DNA of 64,000 nt, taken from assembly GCF_032884065.1 (NCBI RefSeq), contig NC_088863.1, positions 62,829,604 to 62,893,603 on the forward strand. The letters are read 5' to 3'. A model generated the notes under the pieces. It was not told where the DNA came from, did no database searches, and was given only the letters and a program-made list of their open reading frames with translations. The DNA is from Artemia franciscana. Taxonomy: Eukaryota > Arthropoda > Branchiopoda > Anostraca > Artemiidae. Positions 11,251 to 23,479 of this stretch are shown here, piece by piece (within the stretch, counting starts at the first letter, position 1; each line of letters begins with the position of its first letter). Position numbers and translations under genes: made by a program.

Positions 11251-12261
11251 TTTTAATAACAGGCTAAAACCCGAATTGGAACCTGATTCTATTGATTATG
11301 TTCAGCTTGTTGTCTATCAGAACCTCCTACACACGCAGTGGCGTAGTGGGCCAAAATTTGTGGATCAGTAGGCATCTGAATGTACTATTTTTATAGTACA
11401 AGGAGAAACATTTAATTGCCACAAGCTATTGAAAGCATTTAATATGCATTTAGCATTTAATATACTATAAGGAAGCAAAAGATTTAATTCTAATGGAATA
11501 AATGAAATTGAAAAAATAAAATTCTTTTTACCAGAAATAATATTGAATAAATAAACTTTGAATAGCGTAATATGTATTTTCATTTCAATGCGGTAATAAC
11601 TGGAAAAAAATGAATATTTGTAATACAATTCGCTTTCAGTGAAGCGCCAGTGATGCAATAGGCTTTAGATTTTTCAAGTTACAAAATGAGGCAATAGTTA
11701 AATTCTTGTTTCAAGTGGAACTAAGTGCGTCGTGAACAGTTTTGGGAAGAAGTAAGCTTGAGCTAAATATGTGATATATACTGATATAAATTGCTAAAAA
11801 GCCCATCAGTTCAAAATTGGATTTTACTGTAATTTCATTTTTTAATGTCATTTTTTTTGTAATTCCATTTTTATTTTCAGTGTTGTAATAAGTACGTAAG
11901 AAAATCCTCGTAATAAAGCACCATTTTCAGTAAAGCAGCAATGGCGCAGTGGGTTTTAGACTTTTACAGTTAGGGTAGGAGGCAGTACCCATATTCTTTT
12001 TATGAATTGATTTTTGTTCGTTTCAATCTTGCTTTGCAGGTTTAATTAAAGCTTTATTCATTTTAAGGCTTGTTTATTCATTTATGTTCGTAAATGGTGT
12101 ATATTTATTTGCTATGATTGTTTATTTAGTTTCTATTTGTTTTGGGTTTCATTTATGCTACACTAGTAAAATACTTATGGTTGTTTTAAGCTTAATTTGC
12201 CTATTCAATTTAAGCTCCACTTGTTTTAAGATTTATTTATTCATTTATATTTATACAAAGA
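11251..12261. other. AT-rich sequence with a diverged local duplication; no gene
   Basis: A segment near 11637-11700 ('cagtgaagcgccagtgatgc', 'aggctttagatttttcaag') reappears diverged at ~11926-11985. A TTT/ATT-rich open frame at 12084-12281 gives a hydrophobic low-complexity product and is treated as chance. Confidence 0.45.
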
Positions 12262-13689
12262 AGAATAAAAACAAGAGCTAAGAGCTCATATGGCACTTGT
12301 GACGAGGTCGGAAGAGCCAAGAGCAGGGCTTCCACTTCCAGGGAGATTACCCTAATTTAGGGAGAAATCACTTCTTTTAGAGAAACTTATTTTGAATTTA
12401 GGGATAAAGAAAAATCTGGGGTATAGTAAGGATTTTCAGAGATATTTAAAGTAAAATAAGGATTTTAAAATTCCCAAAATAAAGAATTCCATCAAAAGTT
12501 TGTTGACAAGTAGCTTCAGCTACTAATGTTTAAAAATTGGATAGATAAAAGTGTCAAACAAGTCAAATAAAATACTTATGCACCATATCGTAGGTTCTGT
12601 TTGAAATATGAATATTGTGGGAAATAAGAGATCACCAGACATGCTATAAAAGCAAGCAATGAAATTGAGACGAAGGCTGGCAGTGGCAGAATTGAAAAAC
12701 TTTTGACTTTAGGCAGTAATTCCAAAGAAATTGAACAGCACATCTGCATATCTTTGGCAGAAAATAATCTGCCATTACGTCTTGCAGACAGCTTGATCCG
12801 TCTCCTAAGAAAATTATTTCCAAAAGACCAGGCTCTAGCACGAGTCACTCTCGGTAATCAGAAAGCTATAAACATTTTGCGACATAATTTTCCTTTGCTA
12901 ACACAACCAATTAGTTGAGTTCCTCAAAGCTACTTTTTCTTTATGATAATTGACAAGACTTGTACTGATTGATAATATTGTACTGTTGACAAAACTTCAT
13001 TTTTTAGTGAGAAATATCTAAAACTTCATGTCGAAGTATTAGACATGGTTAAGCGAAGTGATGGATCAGCTGAGGGTCTGACTACCTGCATCAAACCAGT
13101 CATTGAAAAATAACTATATTCTCTCACAAAAGATTGTTGGATTTTCTACGGATATTAAAAACAATATGTTTGGAGCCAATAGATGTGCTTCAACGCTAAT
13201 AAAAACATGAAGTCCCATGTCATGAATGTGAAATACATGCTGAAATACATATGAAATAAATGTTTCCAAGACACTAGAAGACTTGGCACCAAATATATAT
13301 GCCCACTTATCCAGAAGCACTTCCAAGCGAGATAAGTATGCTGAATTTCAGAAGTTATTTCAATGCAAAGCACTCTCAATTCTTACACCAGGACAGATCC
13401 GCTGGTTATCCCTACTGGCCTGCATAAAGAGGCTTATTGAGCATTGGGTTGTTCTAACTTAGTATTTTACAGAAACCATTTTTAACGAAAAAACTGCAAC
13501 CAATGACCTAATCTTGTCAACATTACCAAGCAAGTTGAAAAAGCCATACCTTGAATTCATGGACTCAGGGCTCGGACAGGTCGGTTCATTTTAAATTATA
13601 GGCTCTGTCCTATTTTTATAGGATTTCCCGGGCCCAAATATAGGCCAAATATAGGATTCGGAAGTCCTCGGGATCAGATCTGTGGTAGA

Positions 13690-14425
13690 TGGCGTGGGAT
13701 GCCTGGTCACATAAATTATCAAGTTTCATCCCGATCCCTCAAATCTAAGCGTTTTCCATGATTTTAGGTTCCCCCAAATTTCCCCCAATGTCACCAGATC
13801 CGGTCGGGATTTAAAATAAGAGCTTTGAGACACGATATCCTTCTAAATATCAAATTTCATTGAGATCCGATCACCCGTTCGTAAGTTAAAATACCTCATT
13901 TATTCTAATTTTTCAGAATAAAACACCCTCCCAACTACCCTAAAGAGAGCGTATCCGTTCTGGTTATGTCAATCATGTATCTAGGACTTGTGCTTATTTT
14001 TCCCACCAAGTTTCAGCCCAATCCCTCCACTGTAAGTGTTTTCCAAGATTTTAGGTTTCCCCCTCCAAACTCCCCCAATGTCACCAGATCCAGTCGGTAT
14101 TTAAAATAACAGCTCTGAGACACAATATCCTTCCAAACATCAAATTTCATTAAGATCTGATCAACCATTCGTAAGTTAAAAATACTTCATTTTTCTATTT
14201 TTTTTTAATTAACAGGCCTCCCACTCCCCCCCCCCAGATGGTCAAATCAAGAAAACAACTATTTCTAATTTAATCTGGTCCAGTTCCTGATACGCCTGCC
14301 AAATTTCACCGTCCTAGCTTACCTGGAAGTGTCTAAAGTAGCAACACCAGGACCGATAGACAGACAGACCGACAGAATTTGCGATTGCTGTATGTCACAT
14401 GGTTAATACCAAGTGCCATAAAAAC
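13690..14425 (+). repeat. Family B 3' fragment inside the nested element
   Basis: Two to three family B units (poly-C tract at 14227-14236, 'tatgtcaatcatgtatctag', 'ttcgtaagttaaaaatactt') and the family B 3' end with 'gacagacagaccgacag' and 'gtcacatggttaataccaag' plus 'tgccataaaaa'. The 5' part is missing. It sits inside the hAT-like element, which sits inside the hAT, which sits inside a family B copy. Confidence 0.8.
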
Positions 14426-15100
14426 ACTATGCTACAATGAGACTAACCGAACAGACGGACCAAAGGATGATGAGGCAATAAACGACAAAAAACTGATTCC
14501 GACAATCTTCCATTCAGGAGGGCCAACTTTGCACTTATATCAGGGACATCAAACTTACAAATTATCTTACCATTATCTTACCTCTATACCAAGGGGGGGA
14601 AATAAATTAAAAATTTACAATATCTGAAATAAAAAGTCCAAATCTGATTAACATCATTTTTCTTTAGAAAAGGATAAAGATCAGAAAGATAAAGGACAGA
14701 TTGATCACAGAATGTAGCATATAGCCTACCCAGTGCAAGTCTATTGTACTTCCCTCGATTAGCAACTATCATAGAATAGTTCATTTGAATAACTGGGCCG
14801 TATTCACATCAGCCAGCCAGCGTTCAGTCAGGAAACACAGAAGTCGCAAAAACTCCAGTCTCAATAAGCAGAGACTGCTAGCCTATATACTGATCTTCAC
14901 TCATTTCGGACAGGCCCAACATGAAAAAAACAAAACATAGGCTATTAAGTCAACACAACAGCATAGCCCGGGCAGAAGCAGCTTACTAAGCCCAACACAA
15001 AGCATTAGATAAGTTCAAAAAGCTCAACAATTGTACCTAATAATCAATCATCACCAAAAGACAGAAAATTGCAAATGATGAGCAATGTTCTTAGTGCTCT
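14426..15100. other. Internal sequence of the nested element, no gene
   Basis: Non-repetitive, non-coding sequence between the family B fragment and the right subterminal 'ataggaat' region. Short frames on both strands overlap and show nothing recognisable. Confidence 0.5.
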
Positions 15101-18100
15101 TCAGCCGAAAATATAGGAATAATAGGATTTTCGCCAAAATTTAGGGATGTTATAGGAGTGCATTAAAATATAGGAATTTATTGGAATTTATAGGCGAGTC
15201 AAAACGCTGTGGACTACTCTCTCGGCCATTCCAACGGACTTAACAGAGCTTTCCAATCTGAGTTTCTACTTTTTCCCTCCCTAAAGGCAACTTTCAGCAC
15301 ACTTTTGAATGATATTACGTCAAACTTCATGAAACTGGACTGTATTCGCAGTGTTGGTTTGCTTACAGAAATCTTTAAAGTGAGTACCTACCTTTAGACC
15401 AAACATATGTGGGAATACCTGCAACCGATTCAATGCGTGAACTCGTAGGTGCTCAAGAACCAAGTGATAATATTGATCTCTTCTACCAGTCTTGTCGAAA
15501 ATACTATAGTCCTAATCAAGCAGTTCTATGACCGTTTCAAGCTCGAAGACGAAATTTACGAAATTTTGGCTTTGATTGAACCAAGAAATACAAGGAATTT
15601 GAAGCCTAAATCTCTAAGGCTACTATTTGCGAGATTTCCTGTTCTAAGAGAAAATTTAGCCTCCAGAAAACAAACGTAGAACAGAGGTCACAGGCAATGA
15701 CTGATGTCATTGAGCTTTATTTGGGAGCTGCGCAAGTTCAAGACCTGTCAGTTTAACAGTACTAGATGAAGATATATAGTCTGAAGACTCGCAGTGGCCA
15801 AATATAGTGCTCAGAATTGCAAAGAGCATATCACTGATGTTCTCTTCACACTTCAGCAATGTATCAGCTCAGCATTTGTTTAATCTCCTGAAATTGACCA
15901 GAATAGACATCTGAAATAGTATTGAGAATATCACACGAGTCTCACTTATTCTAATCAATTACTGGTTGAAAAACGAAGCTAAAACTTCATCAACTGTCAG
16001 CATACCGAAAGCTGTCGCTGGCTTCACGACGAATACAAACACTACTTACGATGAAGCACAGATATGACACTTAATTCAACTTTTATGTGTTCTAGGTAGT
16101 GTGAAAGATGTATATATATATTTATTTGAAGTAAAAAAAAAAGAAGAATTTAATACTGCGCAATGTTTTTTTCGTGTATTTTTTACGGAAATGTAAGGCA
16201 AAATAATTCCTTTTTTCTAAGGAGAAAAATAGGGAGAAATCAAACCTTAAGACGGGGAATTTTAGGGAAAACTGATATTAAAAAAAAAGAGCGGAAATTG
16301 AAATTGAAAAGTAGAAGCACTGGCCAAGAGCTTATATGGTATGAGCTCTAGCGAAATTCTAAGAACCAATGGATTGATTTAAAACGAAAATCAGAGGCTT
16401 AATGCTGGTTAGTATTTAATATAAGAGCTCTAAGACACCAGGTCCTTCTAAAGACCAAAATTCATTAAGATCTGATTGTCCACTCTTAAGTTAAAAAAAA
16501 CTCATTTTTCCTCTCACTTCACCCCCCCCCCCCCAGATGGTCGAATCGGGGAAATCGACTTTACCAAGTCAATTTGAGCAGGCCCCTGACACACCTACCA
16601 ATTTTCATCGTCCAGGGACATCCTGTAGCACCAAACTCGCCAAAGCACTGCCCTCCCCCCCCCCAATTCCCCCAAAGAGAGCGAATTCAGTCCGGTTATG
16701 TCAATCACGTATTTAGGACATGTACTTATTCTTCCCACCAAGTTTCATCTCGTTCTCTCCACTCTAAGCGTTTTTCAATATTTCCTGTTTCCCCCTCAAA
16801 CTCCCCAAAGATCACCAGATACAGCAGGGATTTAAAATAAGAGCTCTGAGACAGGAGGCCCTTCTAAATATCAAATTTCATTAAGATCCGATCACCCATT
16901 TGTAAGTTGAAAATGCCTCATTTTTTCATTTTCTCCTCTCCCTCCAGCCCCCAGATGATCGAATCTCGGAAAAGACTGTTATCAAGCCATTTGTGCATGT
17001 CCCAGACACGTCTACCAATTTTCATCGTCCTAGCACGTCCAAAAGGACCAAACTCGCCAAAGGACTGGAAATCCCCCAACTCCCCCAAAGACAGCAGATC
17101 CGTTCTAATAATGTCAGCCACGTATCTAGAACTTGTGCTTATTCTTCCCATCAAGTTTCATCCTGATTTCTCCACTCTAAGCGTTTTCCAAGATTTCCAG
17201 GATTTCTGTTTCCCCCTCCAACCCCTATGTCCCCGGATCAAATTCGAATTGAAAATAAAGCATCTGAGACATAAGATCTTTCTATATATCAAGTTTCGTT
17301 AAGATGAAACTAAGTTTCATTCACCCAATCGTAAGATAAAGTTATCTCAATTTTCACGTTAACCAAGATTTCTGGTTTCCCCCTCCAACTTCCCTCCAAT
17401 TGTCACCGGATCTGGTCAGGATTTATAATTAGAGCACTGAAGCACAAGATCCTTCTAAATATCAAATTTCATTAAGATCTGATCACCTGTTTGTATGTTA
17501 GCCTACAAATACCTCATTTATCTAATTCTTCTGAATTACCCTCCCCCCCCAATTCCCCCAAAGAGCGCAGGACCGGTCCTGTTATGTCAGTCACTTATCT
17601 TGGACTTGTGCTTATTCTTCCCACTAAGTTTCATCCTGATTTCTCCACTCTAAATGTTTTCCAAGATTTCCAGTCCCCCACCCCCCTCAAATTCCCACAA
17701 TGATAGTGGATTCGATTGGGATTTAAAAAAAGATATCTGAGTTATGAGGTCCTTCTTAATATGAAATTTTATTAAGATCCAATCACTCCTTTGTAAGTTA
17801 AAAATACCTAATTTTTTTTATAGTTTTTCAGAATTAACCCCCCCCCCCAACTCCCCCAAAGAGAGTGGATCCGTTCCAGTTATGTCAATCATGTATCTAG
17901 GATTTGTGATTATCTTCCCAACCAAGTTTCATCCAAATCCCTCCACTCTAAGCATTTTCCAAGATTTTAGGTTTCCCCCTCCAACTCCCCTCAATGTTAC
18001 CAGATCCGGTTGGGATTTAAAGTAACAGCTCTGAGACACGATATCCTTCCAAATATCAATTTTTATTAAGATCCGATCATCCGTCTGTAAGTTAAAAATA

Positions 18101-18345
18101 CGTTATGTTTTCTATTTTTTTTCCAAATTAACCATCCCCCACTCCGCCTCCAGATGATCGAATTAGGGAAACGACTATTTCTAATTTAATCTGGTCAGGT
18201 CCCTGATACACCCGCCAAATTTTATCGTCCTCGCTTATCTGGAAGTGCCTAAACTAGCAAAACCAGGACAGACAGACCAACAGAATTTGTGATTGCTATA
18301 TGTCACTTGGTATATACTAAGTGCCATAAAAAGCAATTCGAAACT

Positions 18346-19554
18346 AGAAGAATGGAACAACAAGAATAATGCAAAAAGAGATCAAACATTTTTTTAAAGG
18401 AAAACCAAAAACAATTGACCCTCCCGCACAAAAAAAGCAAACCAAAGTATTTAAGCTACTCCAACCAAATTAAGGTGATAAGAGTTCATCCTAATAGAGG
18501 TTAGATTTTAATATTAGTTTTAATGACAAACAATTCTGATTTTCAGCATCTCTTCTTCACTTGATTAGTCACGATCCCTTTTTTTCTTATTGTTAGACGT
18601 TTCTGTTCTTTTTTGGTTTTTAACAGCATTGAACATGCTTTGTTTGACACGAAATTTTTACTATAAAATTTGCCTGGAAAATACCCACTCCCTGCAGAAA
18701 ATACCCCCAAGAATATAGCCCTTGACAGACCCCACGCAAAGGACAAGAACTCTCAATTTCTGACCCAATGAGCACACTCCAATGTTTCTGCAATGTTGAG
18801 GTGGTGGTGTGGATGAGGAAGGGAAAGTCCTCCTCCTCTACAGAAATTTTCTTTACTCATTTTGGGGTTTTTGTGTTTTTCTTTACTTTCATAATCACAG
18901 CGTCGACCAGAAAAATTCCCAGAAACCGTAAGGAAATAGATATCAATTTAACATTTTTGATTTGATTTTTAACGTTTCTTTCGTACCCCCTCCCCATAAA
19001 AACCTTTGCTGGAAAACACCCATTTGCTGCTATTGGGGGGGGGGACTTTTCCTCTGAACAGGTAATTTAAATTCAAAAACTCTATTTATTTAAAAGGAAT
19101 TTATTTGAATTATTTCTAGAGCAAAAAAGACCTCAGAGGGCACCTCAAGAGAATCTGATGTATGTATCTTACTCTTCCCCATGCAAAAGTGGGGTAGAAA
19201 GTACCAATACTACATGGCAGTTTTCAAATTGGTTGGCAGATTTTTTCTGAAAATGTCATTTTTACATATAAAAATACTCTTGACTCAAAGAAAAGCTGTC
19301 AAAACACAGGTTGTTCTGCTACATTTTTAGTGGATTTTGAGATTCCATTTAATTCTGCTACTGGCAGCTTTGGAACTTTTTCCATACCTGCTTACTCCCT
19401 GTCTGGATTTCCTAGTCTTGCAACTTAAATTCTACTTCTGTAACTTTTCTATACCTATTTTTCAATTCCCTGATCCCCCCTCTTCATTACAGCACTCAGA
19501 AAAAAAATGTTTATGTCCACTTTCAATGGCATTGCAAATTAAACTAAAGATGAA
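18346..19554. other. Unique sequence, no firm gene
   Basis: G tract at about 19036-19046. A segment near 19280-19400 ('aaagctgtcaa', 'aattctgctactggcag') recurs at about 58095-58165, so part of this is a dispersed repeat. No reading frame is recognised. Confidence 0.45.
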
Positions 19555-19738
19555 GGTAAAGGAACTGGCATTGGACTTTACAGTTCCTACTGGCAGTGCT
19601 GATTTCCGTTTCATAGCTTTACAGCTAGAAAGTGCAATGAGAGGTTGAGGGCCAGCCATCCTTTGTTTTTGTACACCCTTTCTCTTTACTTTCTCCAATT
19701 TCTCAAGAGGCCAATTAGAGCTGGTTTGACTCCAGCTA
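19555..19738 (-). mobile_element. SINE-like element, copy 1
   Basis: 184 bp matching the 194-bp insertion in the LINE at 52032-52225 along its whole length. Landmarks: 'ggactttacagt', 'gctgat.tccgtttc', 'gaaagtgcaatg', 'ggccagccatcct', 'gccaattagagctgg'. On the - strand it begins 'tagctggagtcaaaccagct'. That head, with 'cagctctaaatgggtacctg' in copy 2, resembles the tRNA-derived 5' part of invertebrate SINEs, although I do not match both pol III boxes confidently. Confidence 0.6.
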
Positions 19739-20724
19739 AACATGCAGAATTATGCCACTGACTCTTGCTCCAAAATAAATAACCAACAACACCAGGATTC
19801 AAACCCCTTTCCTCAGACACAAACAATTTTAAGTATAATTTTGACACAGCTTTGGCAAAAAATTAAAAGATTGCCAATTGGCTTAGGACTTCTGAAAAGC
19901 TATGTGCATAATGTCCTAGGTTTAGAGGTTACATCCACAAATGATGCCAAATTTACTTCTATACATTAAGTCTCACAGTCCACACAAAGTAGAGGGACCG
20001 TTATCCAATATTACATTATTGAACACAAGTTTTAGGAAAGTTGGTGGAATTCCTTTCACTGGGAAAGAGGTTCTAGAAACTCTCAAATTTGCAGTTTATA
20101 GGGCCAAATTCTTGTGACTAGTTTCCCTATCAATATGGAGATAATCTAAGTTCTAGTATCTCTTCAACTGGAGAAGTATATTTAAACTATGCATGTGATA
20201 AGGCTGTAAAATGAAATTTTAGTCCCTAATTATTACAAAGTATTTTTATAATTACATTTGCATTGTACTATTAGGCAGATTGTATGTCAATTTGTTTTTT
20301 CTTGTATCTGAATAAAAATCTGAGTAAATCTTAATAGCATATAGAACAAGGGATGATGCATTGAAATATCCTATGGAAGATATTATACTGCACCACTTCT
20401 ACATATAGAGAAAACAATAAAAAGTCATACAGATGACTTTATACAACATAATATTACAGAATAGCCTAAGTAAAGTAATACCTATTAATTTTTAATACGT
20501 TATTATACTATATAGCAACACAGATCAAGTTATGCTTATGACATTTTAGTTTTCTTCTTATATAAATATGGTGGACTAAAAAGTCCGACTAAAGACATTA
20601 TAAAATAGAATGACTTTATTTATTGCTATAATAAGACTTTATAACAGAACAACTGCTATGAAAAGATTTTATAGTATATTACACAATGATACTTTATAAT
20701 AGAATGAGGTATTAAAAGTATGAA
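19739..20724. other. AT-rich sequence, no recognised gene
   Basis: Low-complexity AT text; repeated 'actttataatagaa'-type phrases near 20600-20710. A 75-codon frame at 19742-19969 is not recognised. Confidence 0.45.
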
Positions 20725-20830
20725 CAAGGGGGAAGACCCCTCATGTAAAGAATATTTCCTGTTCATTTTAAGTGTTAATGTTGTTCCTTGCTTTCAGTTA
20801 ATAAAGTACAGTTTTTTAATGTAATCTACA
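20725..20830 (+). repeat. 3' scrap of hairpin element
   Basis: Contains 'gggggaagacccctcatgta', 'tttcctgttcattttaagtg' and 'ttgctttcagttaataaa', the outer right arm of hairpins 1/2. Only this end is present, immediately downstream (3') of the antisense LINE. Confidence 0.55.
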
Positions 20831-20859
20831 AACCACCTTAATCTATCATAGAGCTTTAA

Positions 20860-22740
20860 AGTCTTCCAGACCTGTAGTGCTCTTGAGTTGATGACTGCCT
20901 GTCGAATATCCACTGCTTCTTCTCCCACTCCTTGTCAAGTTGGTTTTAGAAGGACTGGATGGAGGGAGCACTGGTACTGGAATCTTTTAATTGATTCCAG
21001 TGGTTTATGAATCTTCACAAAAAGAATGATTGGCAAGTTCTTGATTGGGAGCTTGACACTGGTAGCTTCATGGAGTGTCCTCTTGTGTTAAGCTAGCTGG
21101 AACTAAGATTGCTGCCAAAAATTCCCGACTTTTCATTCTACAGCTTGTAAGTAAGCATCATATTGCTGCACTAACGTCTATAAACTAAAGTGGGCAGTTT
21201 GAGGTACGTGAGGTGGTCCTCATATGAGGTTGATGAAAGATTCTCACACATTTTGTTGCTTATCTCTGTACATTTGAGGGCACATGTAAAACAATAAGTC
21301 TCAAATCTTGTCAATAAAAAGGACCAACAAGACACATGCCATGATCAAGATGGGGTCTGACGAGAGCTTTATATAGTTGTATAAATATAGATCCTTGTCT
21401 GCTATTAATAGTCCATTTTAGGACTACCATTTTAGGCACAGGAAGCAGCATGCTGAATATGGCTATGAAATTCAAACTTATCATCAATGATGACACCAAG
21501 ATCCCTTTCTTCTGCTCCAGTTTCTAATTGCTCTCTTAATTTTGTGGTGGGGTCAAAGATTGTGTAGTTAGCCACTGGGCTATTAGGTCCAAAGTGTAAA
21601 ACAGAGTATTTGCCTATGTTGATTTGGAGAAGCAAGTCTTGGGTCCAATTTTGTTGTTCATCTGTCATTCTGAATACCTTGAAGGTATGCAATACCAACA
21701 AGTTTGGCATCACTAGCACACAGGTGCATGCCATTGTTTATATGGTTAAAAATTTCATTGATATAAATCAGAAAGAGAGTTGGACCCAGTACAGTACCCT
21801 CTGGTACTTTGATCATTACTTTGGCCTTGTCAGAGTAAGTTTGTTGGCCATCTGTAGCAAATAAGCAAACTTTCTGCTTGCAATTTGTAACAAATTAAAT
21901 TAGCCAGTCTACAACAGCCTGATTGATGCCAACAGTGGATATTTTGGAGTACTATTGACCATAAGGAGCCTTGCCAAACACCTTGTCAAAGTCCAGCAAC
22001 AGCAGGTGATCTGGATGTCCTTGGTCAATTAGATCAGTGATTTCCTTGACTGATTCCAAAAGAGTTGTTTCAACTAATTTCCATGACTGGAAGCCATGCT
22101 GCTTGGGTGACAAGATCTTGTTGGTCATCAAATTCTAAAGGATTGAATCATTAACTATGTGCTTAAGTTTTTTAACAACAACTGAAGTCAGGCTAATAGG
22201 CTGATAATTGTCTGGCTTTGAATGGTAACCTATCTCTGTTACCAGTTTTCAGATGCCTTGTCTATTATGGTCTTGGCTAGAGACATACTGCCAGAAATTC
22301 TTAGGGTTTGTCTTAGCTTGATCTGCAAGCTTAGATTGAAAGCTTGTATACAAATTGCATGTCAAATTTTTAAGTCTGTTCCTACTCTTTGAGAATTTTT
22401 CTTAGTTTTCTGGGGATGGATACATTTTGAATTTTTTCCATTTTTGGTTGATTTCCTTCTTAATATCTTTTGTCATTGTTGGTAGTGTTTGTGGTTTTGG
22501 AATGAGCTTGCTCAAAGTCTACTGTTCAGCTTTGCTTAGCAGTATTCCTTTGAAGCATTGCTGTTATTGTTCTAGGGAACCAATTCAGACAACATCCCAA
22601 GGATTTGTTGCTGAGATCTATTCTAATCTTCTCATAGTCTATGAAGGTCCTTTTTATGTAGCTGTTAGTTACTTTGAGGAATGTTGTTTCTATTTCTTTT
22701 GCAACATGGTAAAACTGTTTAATTATAATCTTTATCAGTA
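20860..22740 (-). pseudogene. Jockey/CR1-type LINE reverse transcriptase, antisense and decayed
   Basis: Read on the - strand, segments follow the family order. Near 22430-22280 is a basic pre-RT linker (NQKWKKFKMYPSPEN, KTNPKNFWQYVSSQ). At ~22210-22130 is SKPDNYQPISLTSVVVKKL (RT box 1). At ~22090-21960 is WKLVETTLLESVKEI then HLLLLDF.KVFGK (catalytic first Asp). At ~21800-21730 is VPEGTVLGPTLFLIYINEI, then HLCASDAKLVG in place of the usual YADD box. At 21660-21440 is INIGKYSVLHFGPNSPVANY then EERDLGVIIDDKFEFH, and at 21370-21320 LYKALVRPHLDHGM. Stops and frame changes are frequent and the catalytic YADD is altered. The endonuclease domain is not found, consistent with 5' truncation. Confidence 0.8.
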
Positions 22741-23479
22741 AAGATATTGTTTAGCACATGAACGGTTGTAGCCTATATGTGTACTGTGTACAGGAAGAAG
22801 AAAGGGTATGCAAGTTTGGGCTGTATCTATGCATTAGCAACAAGAGGTTTTTAAGTTTGCCAGATGTGAGTATTTATATTTGGGAAATATAGCCTAGACC
22901 GTCTGTCTAAGGATGGTAAGCACATTAACATTCCTATTAATATAAAGCTAAGCTAGCATTTAAATTAAATTAGCAGCTAGCACTTTGTTTGATTAGAGTG
23001 AAAAAGAGGGTCCTTGGCCAAAGAAAGCATGTGACCATTCCATAATGTTTTATTTTGATTGAATTAAGAAGTCAGGGGATGAATTTTAATCCTGCTTCCT
23101 GTTAATGTATCATATTATCATCCTTTTTATAGTTGTTTTCTCCTGAGATTTGTTTTGATTATCACTGCTGCTGTCTTCTAACCACAGCTTTTGTTTACAA
23201 TTTTGATATGATCATCCCAGTCACTCATTCTCTAACTGTAGATTTCTTTGTGGGTTATTTTTATTTGGGATTTGTTGTGAGGCTTGATGCTTATTGCTGC
23301 ATGTCTTCAAGCCATAGATGTCACTCTGATTCTTTCTCTTACATCATTACCTCAGACATTTTTCTATGTTTTGTTTAGTTGTTTGGATTCATTCAAAATT
23401 GTGTACAATTTTGAATTACATCATAGATACAAAAAAACTTCTTTCCCAGCTTTTCTCTAATGGTTACATTTTTGCTTTA
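22741..23479. other. Sequence without recognised gene
   Basis: Composition like the surrounding AT-rich background. Some phrases ('cttctaaccacag', 'ttcaagccatag') are echoed at short distance near 23175-23320, hinting at an old tandem duplication. No gene is seen. Confidence 0.4.

Larger units (their letters stand above)
13566..15209. mobile_element. Non-autonomous hAT-like element nested in the transposase
   Basis: It splits the transposase between 'LEFMD' and 'YSLGH'. The left end is CAGGGCTCGGACAGG; the complement of the right end is CAGCGTTTTGACTCG, sharing a CAG.G.T..GAC pattern. TGGACT is repeated at 13560-13565 and 15210-15215: six bases, or a mutated eight if the borders are slightly off. 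Both subterminal regions are rich in 'ataggaat/tatagg' motifs (13600-13670 and 15110-15195). No protein is encoded; the middle holds a family B fragment. Confidence 0.7.
12640..16066 (+). pseudogene. hAT-family transposase, decayed and interrupted
   Basis: Relic segments appear in family order. At 12640-12918 there is an N-terminal helical region (AENNLPLRLADSLIRLL, then LARVTLGNQKA), followed by FFFMIIDKTCTD (the catalytic-Asp region). At ~13060-13210 there is DGSAEGLTTCIKPVIEK, then KIVGFSTDIKNNMFG. At 13340-13450 there is YAEFQKLFQCKALSIL, then IRWLSLLACIKRLIEHW. After the secondary insertion (13566-15209) it resumes with YSLGHSNGLNRAFQSE, then IKQFYDRFKLEDEIYEI and NLKPKSLRLLFARFPVL. The C-terminal dimerisation region is near 15800-15990 (LRIAKSISLMFSSHFSN). 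Many stops and frame changes mean it is inactive. The arrangement resembles the DUF4371/ZMYM-like hAT group. Confidence 0.85.
12324..16322 (+). mobile_element. hAT transposon with 8-bp target duplication, inside family B
   Basis: GCCAAGAG occurs at 12316-12323 and 16323-16330, directly flanking the element; an uninterrupted family B copy (about 32376) carries it once. Terminal inverted repeats begin CAGGGCTTCCACTT at the left and CAGTGCTTCTACTT (complement of the right end). An 8-bp duplication and CAG-G-type ends are hAT hallmarks, and the interior encodes a hAT transposase relic in the same orientation. Length 3999 bp, including a 1644-bp secondary insertion. Confidence 0.9.
12262..18345 (+). 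mobile_element. Family B tandem-unit element, copy 1 (interrupted)
   Basis: The 5' end reads 'caagagctaagagctcatat' followed by 'ggcacttgtgac', as at 32322 and (inverted) 61985. The 3' end is 'gtcacttggt..ac.aagtgccataaaaa', as at 35090. After the hAT inside it, the element resumes at 16323 and runs through several 240-300 bp units. Each unit has a poly-C tract with 'aactcccccaaagagag', 'atgtcaatcacgtatctagg', 'caccaagtttcatcccgatc', 'gcgttttccaagatttt' and 'aatttcattaagatccgatc'. It encodes nothing recognised; the open frame at 16907-17302 merely spans units. The hairpin-bearing 3' end suggests a rolling-circle relative, but this is not proven. Confidence 0.75.

Noticed and set aside
12084-12281. 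65-codon hydrophobic frame
   Set aside because: Same reason: T-rich low-complexity DNA just before the family B 5' end.
16907-17302. 131-codon open frame, the longest in the 16-18 kb region
   Set aside because: It spans family B repeat units and is not conserved at 32-35 kb or 60-62 kb; a chance frame in C-rich repeats.
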